NCBI RefSeq assembly: GCF_036499745.1
Contig: NZ_DASYDG010000045.1
Span: forward strand, 94,046-158,045
Length of the DNA: 64,000 nucleotides
Direction: 5' to 3'
Source: Pinirhizobacter sp036499745
Lineage (GTDB): Bacteria > Pseudomonadota > Gammaproteobacteria > Xanthomonadales > Rhodanobacteraceae
Part shown: positions 46,432 through 54,251 of the stretch, one piece after another
How the letters are laid out: each line of letters opens with the position of its first letter
How positions within the stretch are numbered: the stretch's first letter is position 1
Made by a program: the position numbers and the translations under genes
Notes under the pieces: generated by a model
Told to the model about the DNA's origin: nothing
Databases searched by the model: none
Seen by the model: only the letters and a program-made list of their open reading frames with translations

Positions 46432-47925
46432 TCAAGGGCCCGCGTCACGCCGCGCACCAACGTACGCCTCTAGCCGGGCGGCACCGGCAGCATCCACGTG
46501 CAGGCCGGTCTTGGTCCGGCGCCAGAGGATGTCCTCAGCATGCCGCGCCCATTCGTGGCGCACCAGGTAATCGACCTCGGCGGCGTAAAGATCGCCGCCA
46601 AAATGCTCGCCCAACGCGGCCAATGAGGAGGAGGCACCGAGGAAATCGCGGCAGCGCGTGCCATAGGTGCGCACCAGCCTGTCGGCCATGGCGTCACCCA
46701 GCCACGGGCGGTCGGCGCGGACGTCCACCAGCAATTCCTCGATGTCGGCTTCACCGCCGCCGGGCAGGTGGCGCCCGGTGGCCGTCCATGGTCCCACCGC
46801 CGATCCGAGCAACGGGGCGAGCCGGTCGACTGCTTCCTCGGCCAGCTTGCGGAACGTGGTGATCTTGCCGCCGAAGACATTGAGCAAGGGCGGGCCGTCG
46901 TCATCGACTTCGAGCAGGTAGTCGCGGGTGACTTCCGACGCGCTGCTGTTTTCATCGTCAAGCAACGGACGCACGCCGCTATAGCTCCAGACCACGTCGG
47001 ACGGCGCCAGCGCCTTGCGGAAATACCGGTTCGCCGCTTCGCACAGGTAAGTGGTTTCGTCCGCATCGATGCGTGGCTGGGACGGATCGCCGTGGTATTC
47101 CACGTCGGTTGTGCCGATCAGGGTGAACTCTCGCTCATAGGGAATGGCAAACACAATGCGCCGGTCCGGCTGCTGGAAAATATACGCATAGCGATGATCG
47201 AAGAGCTTCGGCACCACGATGTGGCTGCCCTTGACCAGGCGCAGTGCGTGGTCGTGTCGGACATCGGCCACCTCGCCCAGGAACGTCGCCGCCCAGGGGC
47301 CCGTGGCATTGACCAGGCTACGCCCGTGTACGGTTCGATGGCCCTGCGCGGACTCCAGTTCCACGCGCCATAGTTCTCCCTCACGCACCGCCGCGACGCA
47401 GCGTGTGTGGGTGAGTATCTCCGCTCCGCGGTAGGCCGCGTCCATGGCATTGAGCACCACCATGCGCGCGTCCTGCACCCAGGCGTCGGAATAGACGAAA
47501 CCAGTGTGGAACTCATCGCGAAGCGGCAGGCCGGCCACGTGCTTGGCGAAGCGGATGCGCCGTGAACCGGGCAAGGTGCGGCGGCCGTGGCCCAGGTGGT
47601 CGTAAAGGAACAGGCCCAGCCGGATCATCCATGCCGGACGCAGGTGGGGCTGGTGCGGCAGCACGAACCGCAGCGGCCAGATGATGTGCGGCGCGGCGCG
47701 CAATAGCACTTCACGCTCGGCCAGCGCCTTGCCCACCAAGGCAAACTCGAACTGCTCCAGGTAACGCAGGCCGCCGTGGATCAGCTTGGTACTGGCGCTG
47801 GACGTGTGCGCGGCAAGGTCATCGCGCTCGCACAGCAGCACGGAAAGCCCGCGGCCGATCGCATCCCTGGCAATGCCCGCCCCATTGATGCCGCCACCGA
47901 CGACGACGATATCGAAGGGGTCCAT
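46432..47925 (-). CDS. glpD: Aerobic glycerol-3-phosphate dehydrogenase
   Basis: A 497-residue FAD enzyme at the inner membrane that oxidises glycerol 3-phosphate to dihydroxyacetone phosphate and reduces quinone. The FAD-binding start (FDIVVVGGGINGAGIARDA) lies just after the ATG at 47925. CERDDLAAHTSSASTKLIHG and IGTTDVEYHGDPSQP are typical. It is the first gene of the glpD-glpF-glpK unit. No glpR repressor gene is in the window, and I could not find a clear GlpR operator. Confidence 0.97.
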   Translation of the reverse strand: MDPFDIVVVGGGINGAGIARDAIGRGLSVLLCERDDLAAHTSSASTKLIHGGLRYLEQFEFALVGKALAEREVLLRAAPHIIWPLRFVLPHQPHLRPAWMIRLGLFLYDHLGHGRRTLPGSRRIRFAKHVAGLPLRDEFHTGFVYSDAWVQDARMVVLNAMDAAYRGAEILTHTRCVAAVREGELWRVELESAQGHRTVHGRSLVNATGPWAATFLGEVADVRHDHALRLVKGSHIVVPKLFDHRYAYIFQQPDRRIVFAIPYEREFTLIGTTDVEYHGDPSQPRIDADETTYLCEAANRYFRKALAPSDVVWSYSGVRPLLDDENSSASEVTRDYLLEVDDDGPPLLNVFGGKITTFRKLAEEAVDRLAPLLGSAVGPWTATGRHLPGGGEADIEELLVDVRADRPWLGDAMADRLVRTYGTRCRDFLGASSSLAALGEHFGGDLYAAEVDYLVRHEWARHAEDILWRRTKTGLHVDAAGAARLEAYVGARRDAGP

Positions 47926-48030
47926 CAGCAACGGTTTGTCGTGTGCATGCAACGCGCTCCAGACCCAAGAACCTGCCCCGCCATGATGCGTCCACCGGTG
48001 CACCCCTGTCATGCGGGAATTACACGTACA

Positions 48031-48059
48031 TTGACTACCCGCGATGCTTGGCCAAGAAT
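48031..48059 (+). promoter_or_regulatory. Predicted sigma-70 promoter of the terC leader
   Basis: The -35 TTGACT (48031-48036) and -10 AAGAAT (48054-48059) are separated by 17 bases. The transcript would begin about 48066, directly before the riboswitch. Confidence 0.6.
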
Positions 48060-48072
48060 GCGCCTGTTACTC

Positions 48073-48191
48073 AACCCAAAGGGGAGTAGCCCAGGGAGTC
48101 AGTCGAAGCTCCCGCGTGGCGATACGTCATCACGAGCGGCCCATCCGCTCCGGGCGTCACGACGGCCTTGGCCGGGGGCGAGACTTTTGCG
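48073..48191 (+). ncRNA. yybP-ykoY manganese riboswitch
   Basis: The aptamer core is clear: CCCAAAGGGGAGTAGCC at the 5' side (from 48075), the internal GTCATCACG loop (from 48127), and GCCTTGGCCGGGGGCGAGAC with CTTTTG at the 3' side. The end pairing CAAAG/CTTTTG closes the structure. This class senses Mn2+ and typically precedes TerC/YkoY or MntP genes, as here. The 321-base gap before terC is otherwise empty of genes. Confidence 0.92.
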
Positions 48192-48246
48192 TTGTGCGCG
48201 GCCGCACGGGGCCGCGTGCCACGCAATGTCCCGTGCAAGGAGCCCC
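48187..48246 (+). promoter_or_regulatory. Putative expression platform of the manganese riboswitch
   Basis: Two exclusive folds can be drawn. In one, TTGCGT (48187-48192) pairs with ACGCAA (48221-48226) around an inner stem, CGCGGCC/GGCCGCG. In the other, GCACGGG (48204-48210) pairs with CCCGTGC (48230-48236), ending right beside the ribosome site AAGGAG (48237-48242). This suggests translational control of terC. Confidence 0.5.
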
Positions 48247-48924
48247 ATGGACATCCCCATCACCGATTTTCTCTCCGGCCTCTTCGCCATCGTCCTGCTG
48301 GACCTGGTACTGGCCGGCGATAATGCCATCGTGATCGCGCTGGCGGCGCGCAACCTGCCCGCCCACCTGCAAAAAAAAGCCATCTTCTGGGGCACCTTCG
48401 GCGCCGTGGCCGTACGCGTGGCGCTCACCGGCATCGTGGTCTACCTGCTCAAGCTGCCCGGGCTGATGCTTGCCGGCGGCCTTTTGTTGTTGCCGATCGC
48501 CTGGAAGCTCCTCAAGCATGACGAGCACGACCCGAACATCACACCCGCGTCGGGATTCTGGGCGGCATTGCGTACCATCGTGGTGGCCGACGCGCTGATG
48601 GGCCTGGACAACGTGCTGGCCATTGCCGGCGCGGCCAAGGGTCACATGGTGCTGGTGATCCTGGGCCTGTTGATCAGCGTGCCATTGGTGGTCTGGGGTT
48701 CCACCCTGATCCTGAAGCTGATCAACCGGTTCCCCATGGTGATCTACCTCGGTGCCGCCGCCATCGCCTGGACAGCGGCGCGGATGATCGGGCACGACCA
48801 ACTGGTATCGCCCTGGTTCGATGCCAGACCGTGGGTGCAATGGGCGCTGGACGCGTTGCTTGTGCTCGCCATCTGCGGTGGCGGTTGGCTGTGGCAACGG
48901 CGCCGTGTCATGCGTACGGCCTGA
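48247..48924 (+). CDS. TerC family membrane protein, probable manganese exporter
   Basis: A 225-residue protein with about seven membrane segments and the conserved acidic sites of the family: LLDLVLAGDNAIVIAL in the first helix and ADALMGLDNVLAIAG mid-protein. Related YkoY/Alx proteins move or sense Mn2+. The yybP-ykoY riboswitch directly upstream makes manganese homeostasis the most likely role; transport itself is inferred. AAGGAG lies four bases before the ATG. A strong terminator follows. Confidence 0.92.
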   Translation: MDIPITDFLSGLFAIVLLDLVLAGDNAIVIALAARNLPAHLQKKAIFWGTFGAVAVRVALTGIVVYLLKLPGLMLAGGLLLLPIAWKLLKHDEHDPNITPASGFWAALRTIVVADALMGLDNVLAIAGAAKGHMVLVILGLLISVPLVVWGSTLILKLINRFPMVIYLGAAAIAWTAARMIGHDQLVSPWFDARPWVQWALDALLVLAICGGGWLWQRRRVMRTA

Positions 48925-48936
48925 TTCAAACCTGGA

Positions 48937-48961
48937 ACGGGCCGGATAACCGGCCCGTTTT
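48937..48961 (+). terminator. Rho-independent terminator of terC
   Basis: A perfect 9-base stem, ACGGGCCGG/CCGGCCCGT, with an ATAA loop is followed by TTT, 12 bases after the stop. Confidence 0.9.
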
Positions 48962-48987
48962 CATGCGATACGTCCGCTTTTACGCGA

Positions 48988-49824
48988 TCAGAAGCGGAAA
49001 CGCACGTACGCCGAAGGACCGTTGAGCTTCATGTCCAGGTCCAGGTCGTAGGCCCGCTTTTCCTGGTTCAGGCGAATCTTCGTATACGCATATTCCGCAC
49101 CGAAGCCCACGTTCTTCCAGGGGAACCACTCCACGCCCAAGGCCGCGTCGTAGATGTGGCCGTTGAGGTTGCCGCCGTTCTTCTTCACGCCCGAGGCATT
49201 GATATACATGCGCCACTGGTCGTTGAAAGCATGGCGCCAGCCCAACTGCAGGTTGGGCGCCCAGGCATCGGCATCGGCGCCACTATGTTCGGTGGCAGTC
49301 AAGCCGTTGAGGGTCGCCTGGCCGGTGACACCACCACGTATCTTGTAATAAGCCGCGCCAAGGCCCACACCGAAAACATCATCGCCACTACCGAACCACC
49401 AGCGGTATGCCGCGCTGCCGAAGTTGAAACGCACATTACCCTTCAGGCGCGCCGAGGCGTCGTACTGGTTACCCAGGTAGTTCACGCTGTCGCTGATCGT
49501 GCGTGAATGACTGCGATCGATGTTGTAGTAGTCGAAGGTGAAGCCCTGGTGCTCACCGAACACGAAGTCAAGTCGGGCACGGGGGGCAACCTTCCGCTTC
49601 TGGAAGTCCAGGTCGTCTTCCAGGTTGAGGTTGCCGCGGACCTGGCCGTCCTTGCTGTGCGCACCGAGATTGGTATCTGAATTGGCGTAGTAGCCACCCA
49701 GCCAGATGCTCACGTTATCCAGTGCTCGGGACTGCTGTGCATGAGCGCCGGCGGCATACCCGCCCAGCGACACCACGAGGATCCCGGAAATTGCCCGGCC
49801 CAGTTTGTTTTTTGTCATACGCAT
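48988..49824 (-). CDS. Outer-membrane beta-barrel protein, unknown substrate
   Basis: 278 residues with a signal peptide (AISGILVVSLGGYAAGAHA, cut before QQS). The mature part is built of alternating strands such as SIWLGGYYANSDTN, VRFNFGSAAYRWWFG and VGFGAEYAYTKIRL, and ends SAYVRFRF, whose terminal Phe is the usual signal for outer-membrane insertion. About ten to twelve strands are likely. The family is not recognised with confidence. GGAGA precedes two nearby ATGs (49824 and 49818). It is convergent with terC and divergent from fadH. Confidence 0.78.
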   Translation of the reverse strand: MRMTKNKLGRAISGILVVSLGGYAAGAHAQQSRALDNVSIWLGGYYANSDTNLGAHSKDGQVRGNLNLEDDLDFQKRKVAPRARLDFVFGEHQGFTFDYYNIDRSHSRTISDSVNYLGNQYDASARLKGNVRFNFGSAAYRWWFGSGDDVFGVGLGAAYYKIRGGVTGQATLNGLTATEHSGADADAWAPNLQLGWRHAFNDQWRMYINASGVKKNGGNLNGHIYDAALGVEWFPWKNVGFGAEYAYTKIRLNQEKRAYDLDLDMKLNGPSAYVRFRF

Positions 49825-49944
49825 ATCGTCTCCGTGTAAGGCTTCATAGGCGACCCCCTGCCGGGCGGTGGCCCTACATTCAGGCTTCCCCAACGCAATT
49901 CTTAAGATGTGGATGTGTGCAGTTCGTGCACTGGGAAGTTTCGC

Positions 49945-49955
49945 CGTTTGAAACG
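49945..49955. promoter_or_regulatory. Upstream palindrome in the fadH control region
   Basis: CGTTTGAAACG is a perfect inverted repeat about the central G, within a larger dyad TTTCG-N10-CGAAA (49939-49958). It shares GTTTGAA with the site near fadH and may be a second binding site of the same regulator. Confidence 0.35.
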
Positions 49956-50010
49956 AAATGCCCTTTCACGCCCTCACTCCGCTTGCTCCACAAAGCGTTC
50001 ACGCGCATCA

Positions 50011-50027
50011 TTAAACGATCGTTTGAA
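50011..50027. promoter_or_regulatory. Putative TetR-type (PsrA-like) operator before fadH
   Basis: The perfect 12-base palindrome AAACGATCGTTT (50013-50024) is embedded in TTAAACGATCGTTTGAA. Its half-sites AAAC and GTTTG with four bases between fit the known PsrA pattern, (G/C)AAAC-N2-4-GTTT(G/C), on one side and lack the outer base on the other. It ends 14 bases before the fadH start, a position that would block initiation. Regulation by long-chain acyl ligands is an inference. Confidence 0.5.
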
Positions 50028-50040
50028 TTGGCGCTGACCC

Positions 50041-52059
50041 GTGGACTACCCGCACCTGCTTGCACCACTCGACCTTGGCTTCACCACACTGCGCAATCGC
50101 GTGCTGATGGGCTCGATGCATACCGGGCTTGAAGACAAGGCGAAGGATTTCGACAAGCTCGCGGCATTTTTCGCCGAGCGTGCACGAGGCGGTGTGGGCC
50201 TGATCGTCACCGGCGGCATCTCGCCGAGTATGGAAGGATGGTTGAAACCGTTCTCCGGCACCTTGTCGATGCCCTGGCACGTGGCCCGGCATCGCAAGGT
50301 TACCCAGGCAGTGCATGCCGAAGGTGGCAAGATCTGCATGCAGATCCTCCATGCCGGCCGCTACGCCTACCAACCGCTGGCCGTGGCGCCGTCGAAAATA
50401 AAATCCCCGATCAGCCCGTTCACACCCAGGGCACTCACTGGGCGCGGTGTCGAGCGCAGCATCGCGGCGTTTGTGCGCAGCGCGAAACTTGCGCAGCGTG
50501 CCGGCTACGACGGCGTCGAGGTGATGGGCTCGGAAGGCTACCTGATCAACCAGTTCATTGCCGCTCGCACCAACAAGCGAAACGATGCCTGGGGCGGCGA
50601 CGCCGATCGACGCATGCGCTTGCCGGTGGAGATCGTCCGGCGCATCCGCCAGGCGGTGGGCCGCGACTTCATCATCATCTACCGCCTGTCGATGCTCGAC
50701 CTGGTCGACGACGCGCAATCATGGGATGAGATCGTCACCCTCGCGAAGAAAGTGGAGGCTGCCGGCGCCACCATCATCAACACGGGCATCGGCTGGCATG
50801 AGGCGCGTGTCCCCACCATCGTCACCAGCGTGCCGCGCGCGGCGTTCACCTGGGTCACGCGCAAGCTCAAGGGCGAGGTATCGATCCCGCTGGTGACCAC
50901 CAACCGCATCAACATGCCCGATGTTGCCGAACGTGTGCTGGCCGCAGGCGATGCCGACATGGTGTCGATGGCACGGCCCCTGCTGGCCGATCCGGACTGG
51001 GTGAACAAGGCCGCCGCCGGACGCACGCAGGCAATCAATACCTGCATCGCCTGCAACCAGGCATGCCTGGACCACGTGTTCGTCAATCGCCGGGCGTCAT
51101 GCCTGGTCAATCCGCGGGCCTGTCACGAGACCGAACTTCTGATCCGCCCGGCCAGCGCGCGCAAGCGTTACGCCGTGGTCGGCGCTGGCCCCGCGGGCCT
51201 GGCCTGCGCCACCACGCTTGCCGAACGCGGCCATGCGGTCACCCTCTTCGATGGCGCGCCGGCGATCGGCGGCCAGTTCAACATGGCCAGGCTTATTCCC
51301 GGCAAGGAAGAATTTGACGAGACGATCCGCTATTTCGGGCATCGCCTGGGAGAAACCGGTGTAACGCTTGCGCTGGGCCAGCTTGCAACGGTGCAAATGC
51401 TACAGGCGGGCGGCTTCGACGGCGTGGTGCTTGCCACTGGCGTGATGCCACGCGCAGCGGGTATCGAAGGCAGTGATCATCCCAAGGTTTTGAGCTACGT
51501 CGACGTCCTTGCCGGCGGTGCGCACGTCGGCAAGAAGGTGGCCGTGATCGGCGCGGGCGGCATTGGCTTCGACGTCGCCGAATTCCTGGTGCAGTCGCGT
51601 CCGTCGCCCAGTACCGATATCGCGCGCTGGACCGGCGAATGGGGCGTAGACACCACGCTTGCCCATCGTGGCGGACTGGCGCCGCCAAAGGCCGAAGGAC
51701 CTGATCGCGAGGTATGGCTGTTGCAGCGCAGCCCCGGAACTCCAGGCAAGCGGTTGAACAAGACCTCCGGCTGGGTGCATCGGGCGACCCTGAAGCACAA
51801 GAAGGTACGCATGCTTGGCGGCGTGGCCTACCAGAAGATCGACGATGAGGGACTGCACGTGTTGATCGACGGCACCCCGCAGGTGCTGCCGGTGGACAAC
51901 GTGGTGATCTGCGCAGGCCAGGAGCCCAACCGTGCACTGCACGATCCGCTGGCGGCAGCAGGCATGAGCGTGTATCTGATCGGTGGAGCGGATGTGGCCG
52001 CCGAACTCGATGCCAAACGGGCGATCGCCCAGGCGACGCGGCTGGCCGCGTCGCTCTAA
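50041..52059 (+). CDS. fadH: 2,4-dienoyl-CoA reductase (NADPH), FadH
   Basis: A 672-residue flavoenzyme needed to degrade unsaturated fatty acids. The N-terminal Old Yellow Enzyme-type barrel starts YPHLLAPLDLGFTTLRNRVLMGSMHTGLE from the GTG at 50041, with active-site QILHAGRYAY and GVEVMGSEGYLINQF. A 4Fe-4S site follows (CIACNQACLDHVFVNRRASC, spacing CX2CX3CX11C). The C-terminal half binds FAD and NADPH (VVGAGPAGLACATTLAE and VIGAGGIGFDVAEFL). It is a single gene with its own control region, convergent with prpC. Confidence 0.96.
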   Translation: MDYPHLLAPLDLGFTTLRNRVLMGSMHTGLEDKAKDFDKLAAFFAERARGGVGLIVTGGISPSMEGWLKPFSGTLSMPWHVARHRKVTQAVHAEGGKICMQILHAGRYAYQPLAVAPSKIKSPISPFTPRALTGRGVERSIAAFVRSAKLAQRAGYDGVEVMGSEGYLINQFIAARTNKRNDAWGGDADRRMRLPVEIVRRIRQAVGRDFIIIYRLSMLDLVDDAQSWDEIVTLAKKVEAAGATIINTGIGWHEARVPTIVTSVPRAAFTWVTRKLKGEVSIPLVTTNRINMPDVAERVLAAGDADMVSMARPLLADPDWVNKAAAGRTQAINTCIACNQACLDHVFVNRRASCLVNPRACHETELLIRPASARKRYAVVGAGPAGLACATTLAERGHAVTLFDGAPAIGGQFNMARLIPGKEEFDETIRYFGHRLGETGVTLALGQLATVQMLQAGGFDGVVLATGVMPRAAGIEGSDHPKVLSYVDVLAGGAHVGKKVAVIGAGGIGFDVAEFLVQSRPSPSTDIARWTGEWGVDTTLAHRGGLAPPKAEGPDREVWLLQRSPGTPGKRLNKTSGWVHRATLKHKKVRMLGGVAYQKIDDEGLHVLIDGTPQVLPVDNVVICAGQEPNRALHDPLAAAGMSVYLIGGADVAAELDAKRAIAQATRLAASL

Positions 52060-52072
52060 GCCGCCCGTAGCG

Positions 52073-53221
52073 TCAGGACCGCTTTTCGATCGGCGTGTAG
52101 CTTAAGTCTTCCGGTCCGACGTAGTTCGCGCTGGGACGGATGATCTTGCCATCCTCGCGTTGCTCGATGATGTGCGCACTCCAGCCCGAGGTGCGCGAGA
52201 TCACGAACAGGGGCGTGAACATCGCTGTGGGCACGCCCATCATGTGGTAAGCAGACGCGGAGTACCAGTCGAGGTTGGGGAACATCTTCTTCTGTTCCCA
52301 CATCACCTTCTCGATGCGTTCGGACACTTCAAAGAGCTTCGGATTGCCACCCTCGGTGCACAACTTGCGCGCGATCTCCTTGATGATCTCGTTGCGCGGA
52401 TCGGACACCGTATACACCGGGTGGCCGAAGCCGATGATGATTTCCTTGCGCTCAACGCGGGCGCGGATATCGGCTTCCGCCTCATCACCATTGCGGTAGC
52501 GCGCGATGATCTCCATCGCCACTTCGTTGGCGCCGCCGTGCTTGGGGCCGCGCAAGGCACCGATGCCGCCGGTGATGGCCGAATACATGTCCGAGCCGGT
52601 ACCGGCGACCACGCGCGCAGCGAAGGTGCTGGCATTGAACTCGTGTTCGGCATACAGGATGAGCGACTTGTCCAGCGCATGGGCATGCAGCTCGCTGGGC
52701 TTCTTGCCGTGCAGCACGTGCAGGAAATGGCCGGCGATGGAGTCGTCGTCCGTCTCCACTTCCACGCGCTTGCCGTTATGGCTGAAGTGGAACCAGTACA
52801 GCAACATGGAACCGAAGCTTGCCATCAGGCGGTCGGCGATCGCCGTGGCGCCGGTGCGGTTGTGGTCGTCCTTTTCCGGGAGCACGGTGCCCAGCACCGA
52901 GCAACCGGTACGCAGCACATCCATCGGATGGGTCGCCGCGGGCAACAGCTCCAGGGCGCCCTTGACCGGCGCAGGCAGGCCACGCAGGCGGCGCAGGCGC
53001 GCCTTGTAGGCATTCAATTCCTGCCATGTGGGCAACACGCCATGCACCAGCAGGTGCGCCACTTCCTCGAAGCAGCCTTTGGCGGCCAGATCGTGGATGT
53101 CGTAGCCGCGGTAGTGCAGGTCGTTACCGCTGCGGCCGACCGTGCACAACGCGGTATTGCCGGCGGCGACGCCGGAAAGGGCTACCGATTTCTTCGGCTT
53201 GGGAAGCGTTTGTTCGCTCAT
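52073..53221 (-). CDS. prpC: 2-methylcitrate synthase
   Basis: A 382-residue citrate-synthase family enzyme that condenses propionyl-CoA with oxaloacetate. It opens with KKSVALSGVAAGNTALCTVG, then LHYRGYDIHDLA, typical of PrpC and not of the longer GltA. Catalytic regions are ALRGPKHGGANEVAM and GFGHPVYTVSDPRNEI. The ATG at 53221 has GGAA ten bases upstream; a longer frame to 53305 would run into prpB. It follows prpB by 28 bases on the same strand. Confidence 0.97.
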   Translation of the reverse strand: MSEQTLPKPKKSVALSGVAAGNTALCTVGRSGNDLHYRGYDIHDLAAKGCFEEVAHLLVHGVLPTWQELNAYKARLRRLRGLPAPVKGALELLPAATHPMDVLRTGCSVLGTVLPEKDDHNRTGATAIADRLMASFGSMLLYWFHFSHNGKRVEVETDDDSIAGHFLHVLHGKKPSELHAHALDKSLILYAEHEFNASTFAARVVAGTGSDMYSAITGGIGALRGPKHGGANEVAMEIIARYRNGDEAEADIRARVERKEIIIGFGHPVYTVSDPRNEIIKEIARKLCTEGGNPKLFEVSERIEKVMWEQKKMFPNLDWYSASAYHMMGVPTAMFTPLFVISRTSGWSAHIIEQREDGKIIRPSANYVGPEDLSYTPIEKRS

Positions 53222-53249
53222 GCGCTTGGGTTCCTTCGGGGGCGTGCGA

Positions 53250-54137
53250 TCAGGATTTGCGTGAGAACAGTTCGTCGAGGCGGCGTTCGTAGTCGTGGTA
53301 GCCAATGCGGTCGTAGAGCTCTTCGCGCGTCTGCATGGTGTCCACCACGTTGCGCTGGTGTCCGTCGCGGCGGATCGCCTGGTAGACGTTTTCGGCGGCC
53401 TTGTTCATGGCACGGAAGGCGGAAAGCGGATACAGCACGATGCCCACGCCCACGCTACCCAGTTCCTCGACGCTGAAGAGCGGCGTGCTGCCGAACTCGG
53501 TGATATTGGCCAGCACCGGCACCTTGAGCGCGTCGGTAAATCGCTTGTAGGTAGCCAGGTCATACGCGGCTTCGGCGAAGATGCCATCGGCACCAGCCTC
53601 GACGCAGGCGATGGCGCGCTCGATGGCGGCGTCCACGCCATCGACGGCGATCGCATCGGTGCGGGCGATCAGGAAGAAGTCTGCGTCGGTCTTCGCATCA
53701 GCGGCGGCCTTGACGCGGTCGGCCATCTCGCTGGCGCTGACGATCTCCTTGCCCGGGCGATGGCCGCAGCGCTTGGCGCCTACCTGGTCTTCGATGTGGC
53801 AGGCCGCGGCACCGGCCTTGATCAGGCTGCGCACGGTGCGGGCGATGTTGAACGCGCTGGGGCCGAAGCCGGTGTCGATATCCACCATGAGTGGCAGGTC
53901 GCACACGTCGGTGATCCGCCGGACATCGGTCAGGACGTCGTCGAGAGTGTTGATGCCAAGGTCCGGCAGGCCGAGTGAACCCGCGGCCACGCCGCCGCCG
54001 GAAAGATAGATGGCACGGTAACCGGCGCGGCGCGCCAGCAGCGCATGGTTGGCATTGATGGCGCCAATCACCTGCAAGGGCGATTCAGTGGCGAGCGCTT
54101 CGCGGAAGAGCGCGCCGGGAGAAGGAAGCTGTGCCAT
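53250..54137 (-). CDS. prpB: Methylisocitrate lyase
   Basis: A 295-residue isocitrate-lyase superfamily enzyme that cleaves 2-methylisocitrate to succinate and pyruvate. The catalytic loop reads KRCGHRPGKEI, the methylisocitrate-lyase form. Mg-binding residues are in MVDIDTGFG and CHIEDQVGAKRC. It is the first gene of prpB-prpC. The intergenic space to the divergent symporter (114 bases) must hold its promoter; no prpR gene is in the window. Confidence 0.97.
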   Translation of the reverse strand: MAQLPSPGALFREALATESPLQVIGAINANHALLARRAGYRAIYLSGGGVAAGSLGLPDLGINTLDDVLTDVRRITDVCDLPLMVDIDTGFGPSAFNIARTVRSLIKAGAAACHIEDQVGAKRCGHRPGKEIVSASEMADRVKAAADAKTDADFFLIARTDAIAVDGVDAAIERAIACVEAGADGIFAEAAYDLATYKRFTDALKVPVLANITEFGSTPLFSVEELGSVGVGIVLYPLSAFRAMNKAAENVYQAIRRDGHQRNVVDTMQTREELYDRIGYHDYERRLDELFSRKS

Positions 54138-54251
54138 GTCTGCTCCGGGAAAACGTCGATTTTAGCGCATTCGGAGTGCCCTCCCCGTGCTGCAGTACAA
54201 CAAGGTTATTTCTCGAAAGACGGATTTTCCCCGCACCGCTAGGGTTGTGCC

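Noticed and set aside
52160..53476. 438-codon plus-strand frame
   Set aside because: Antisense to prpC and part of prpB.
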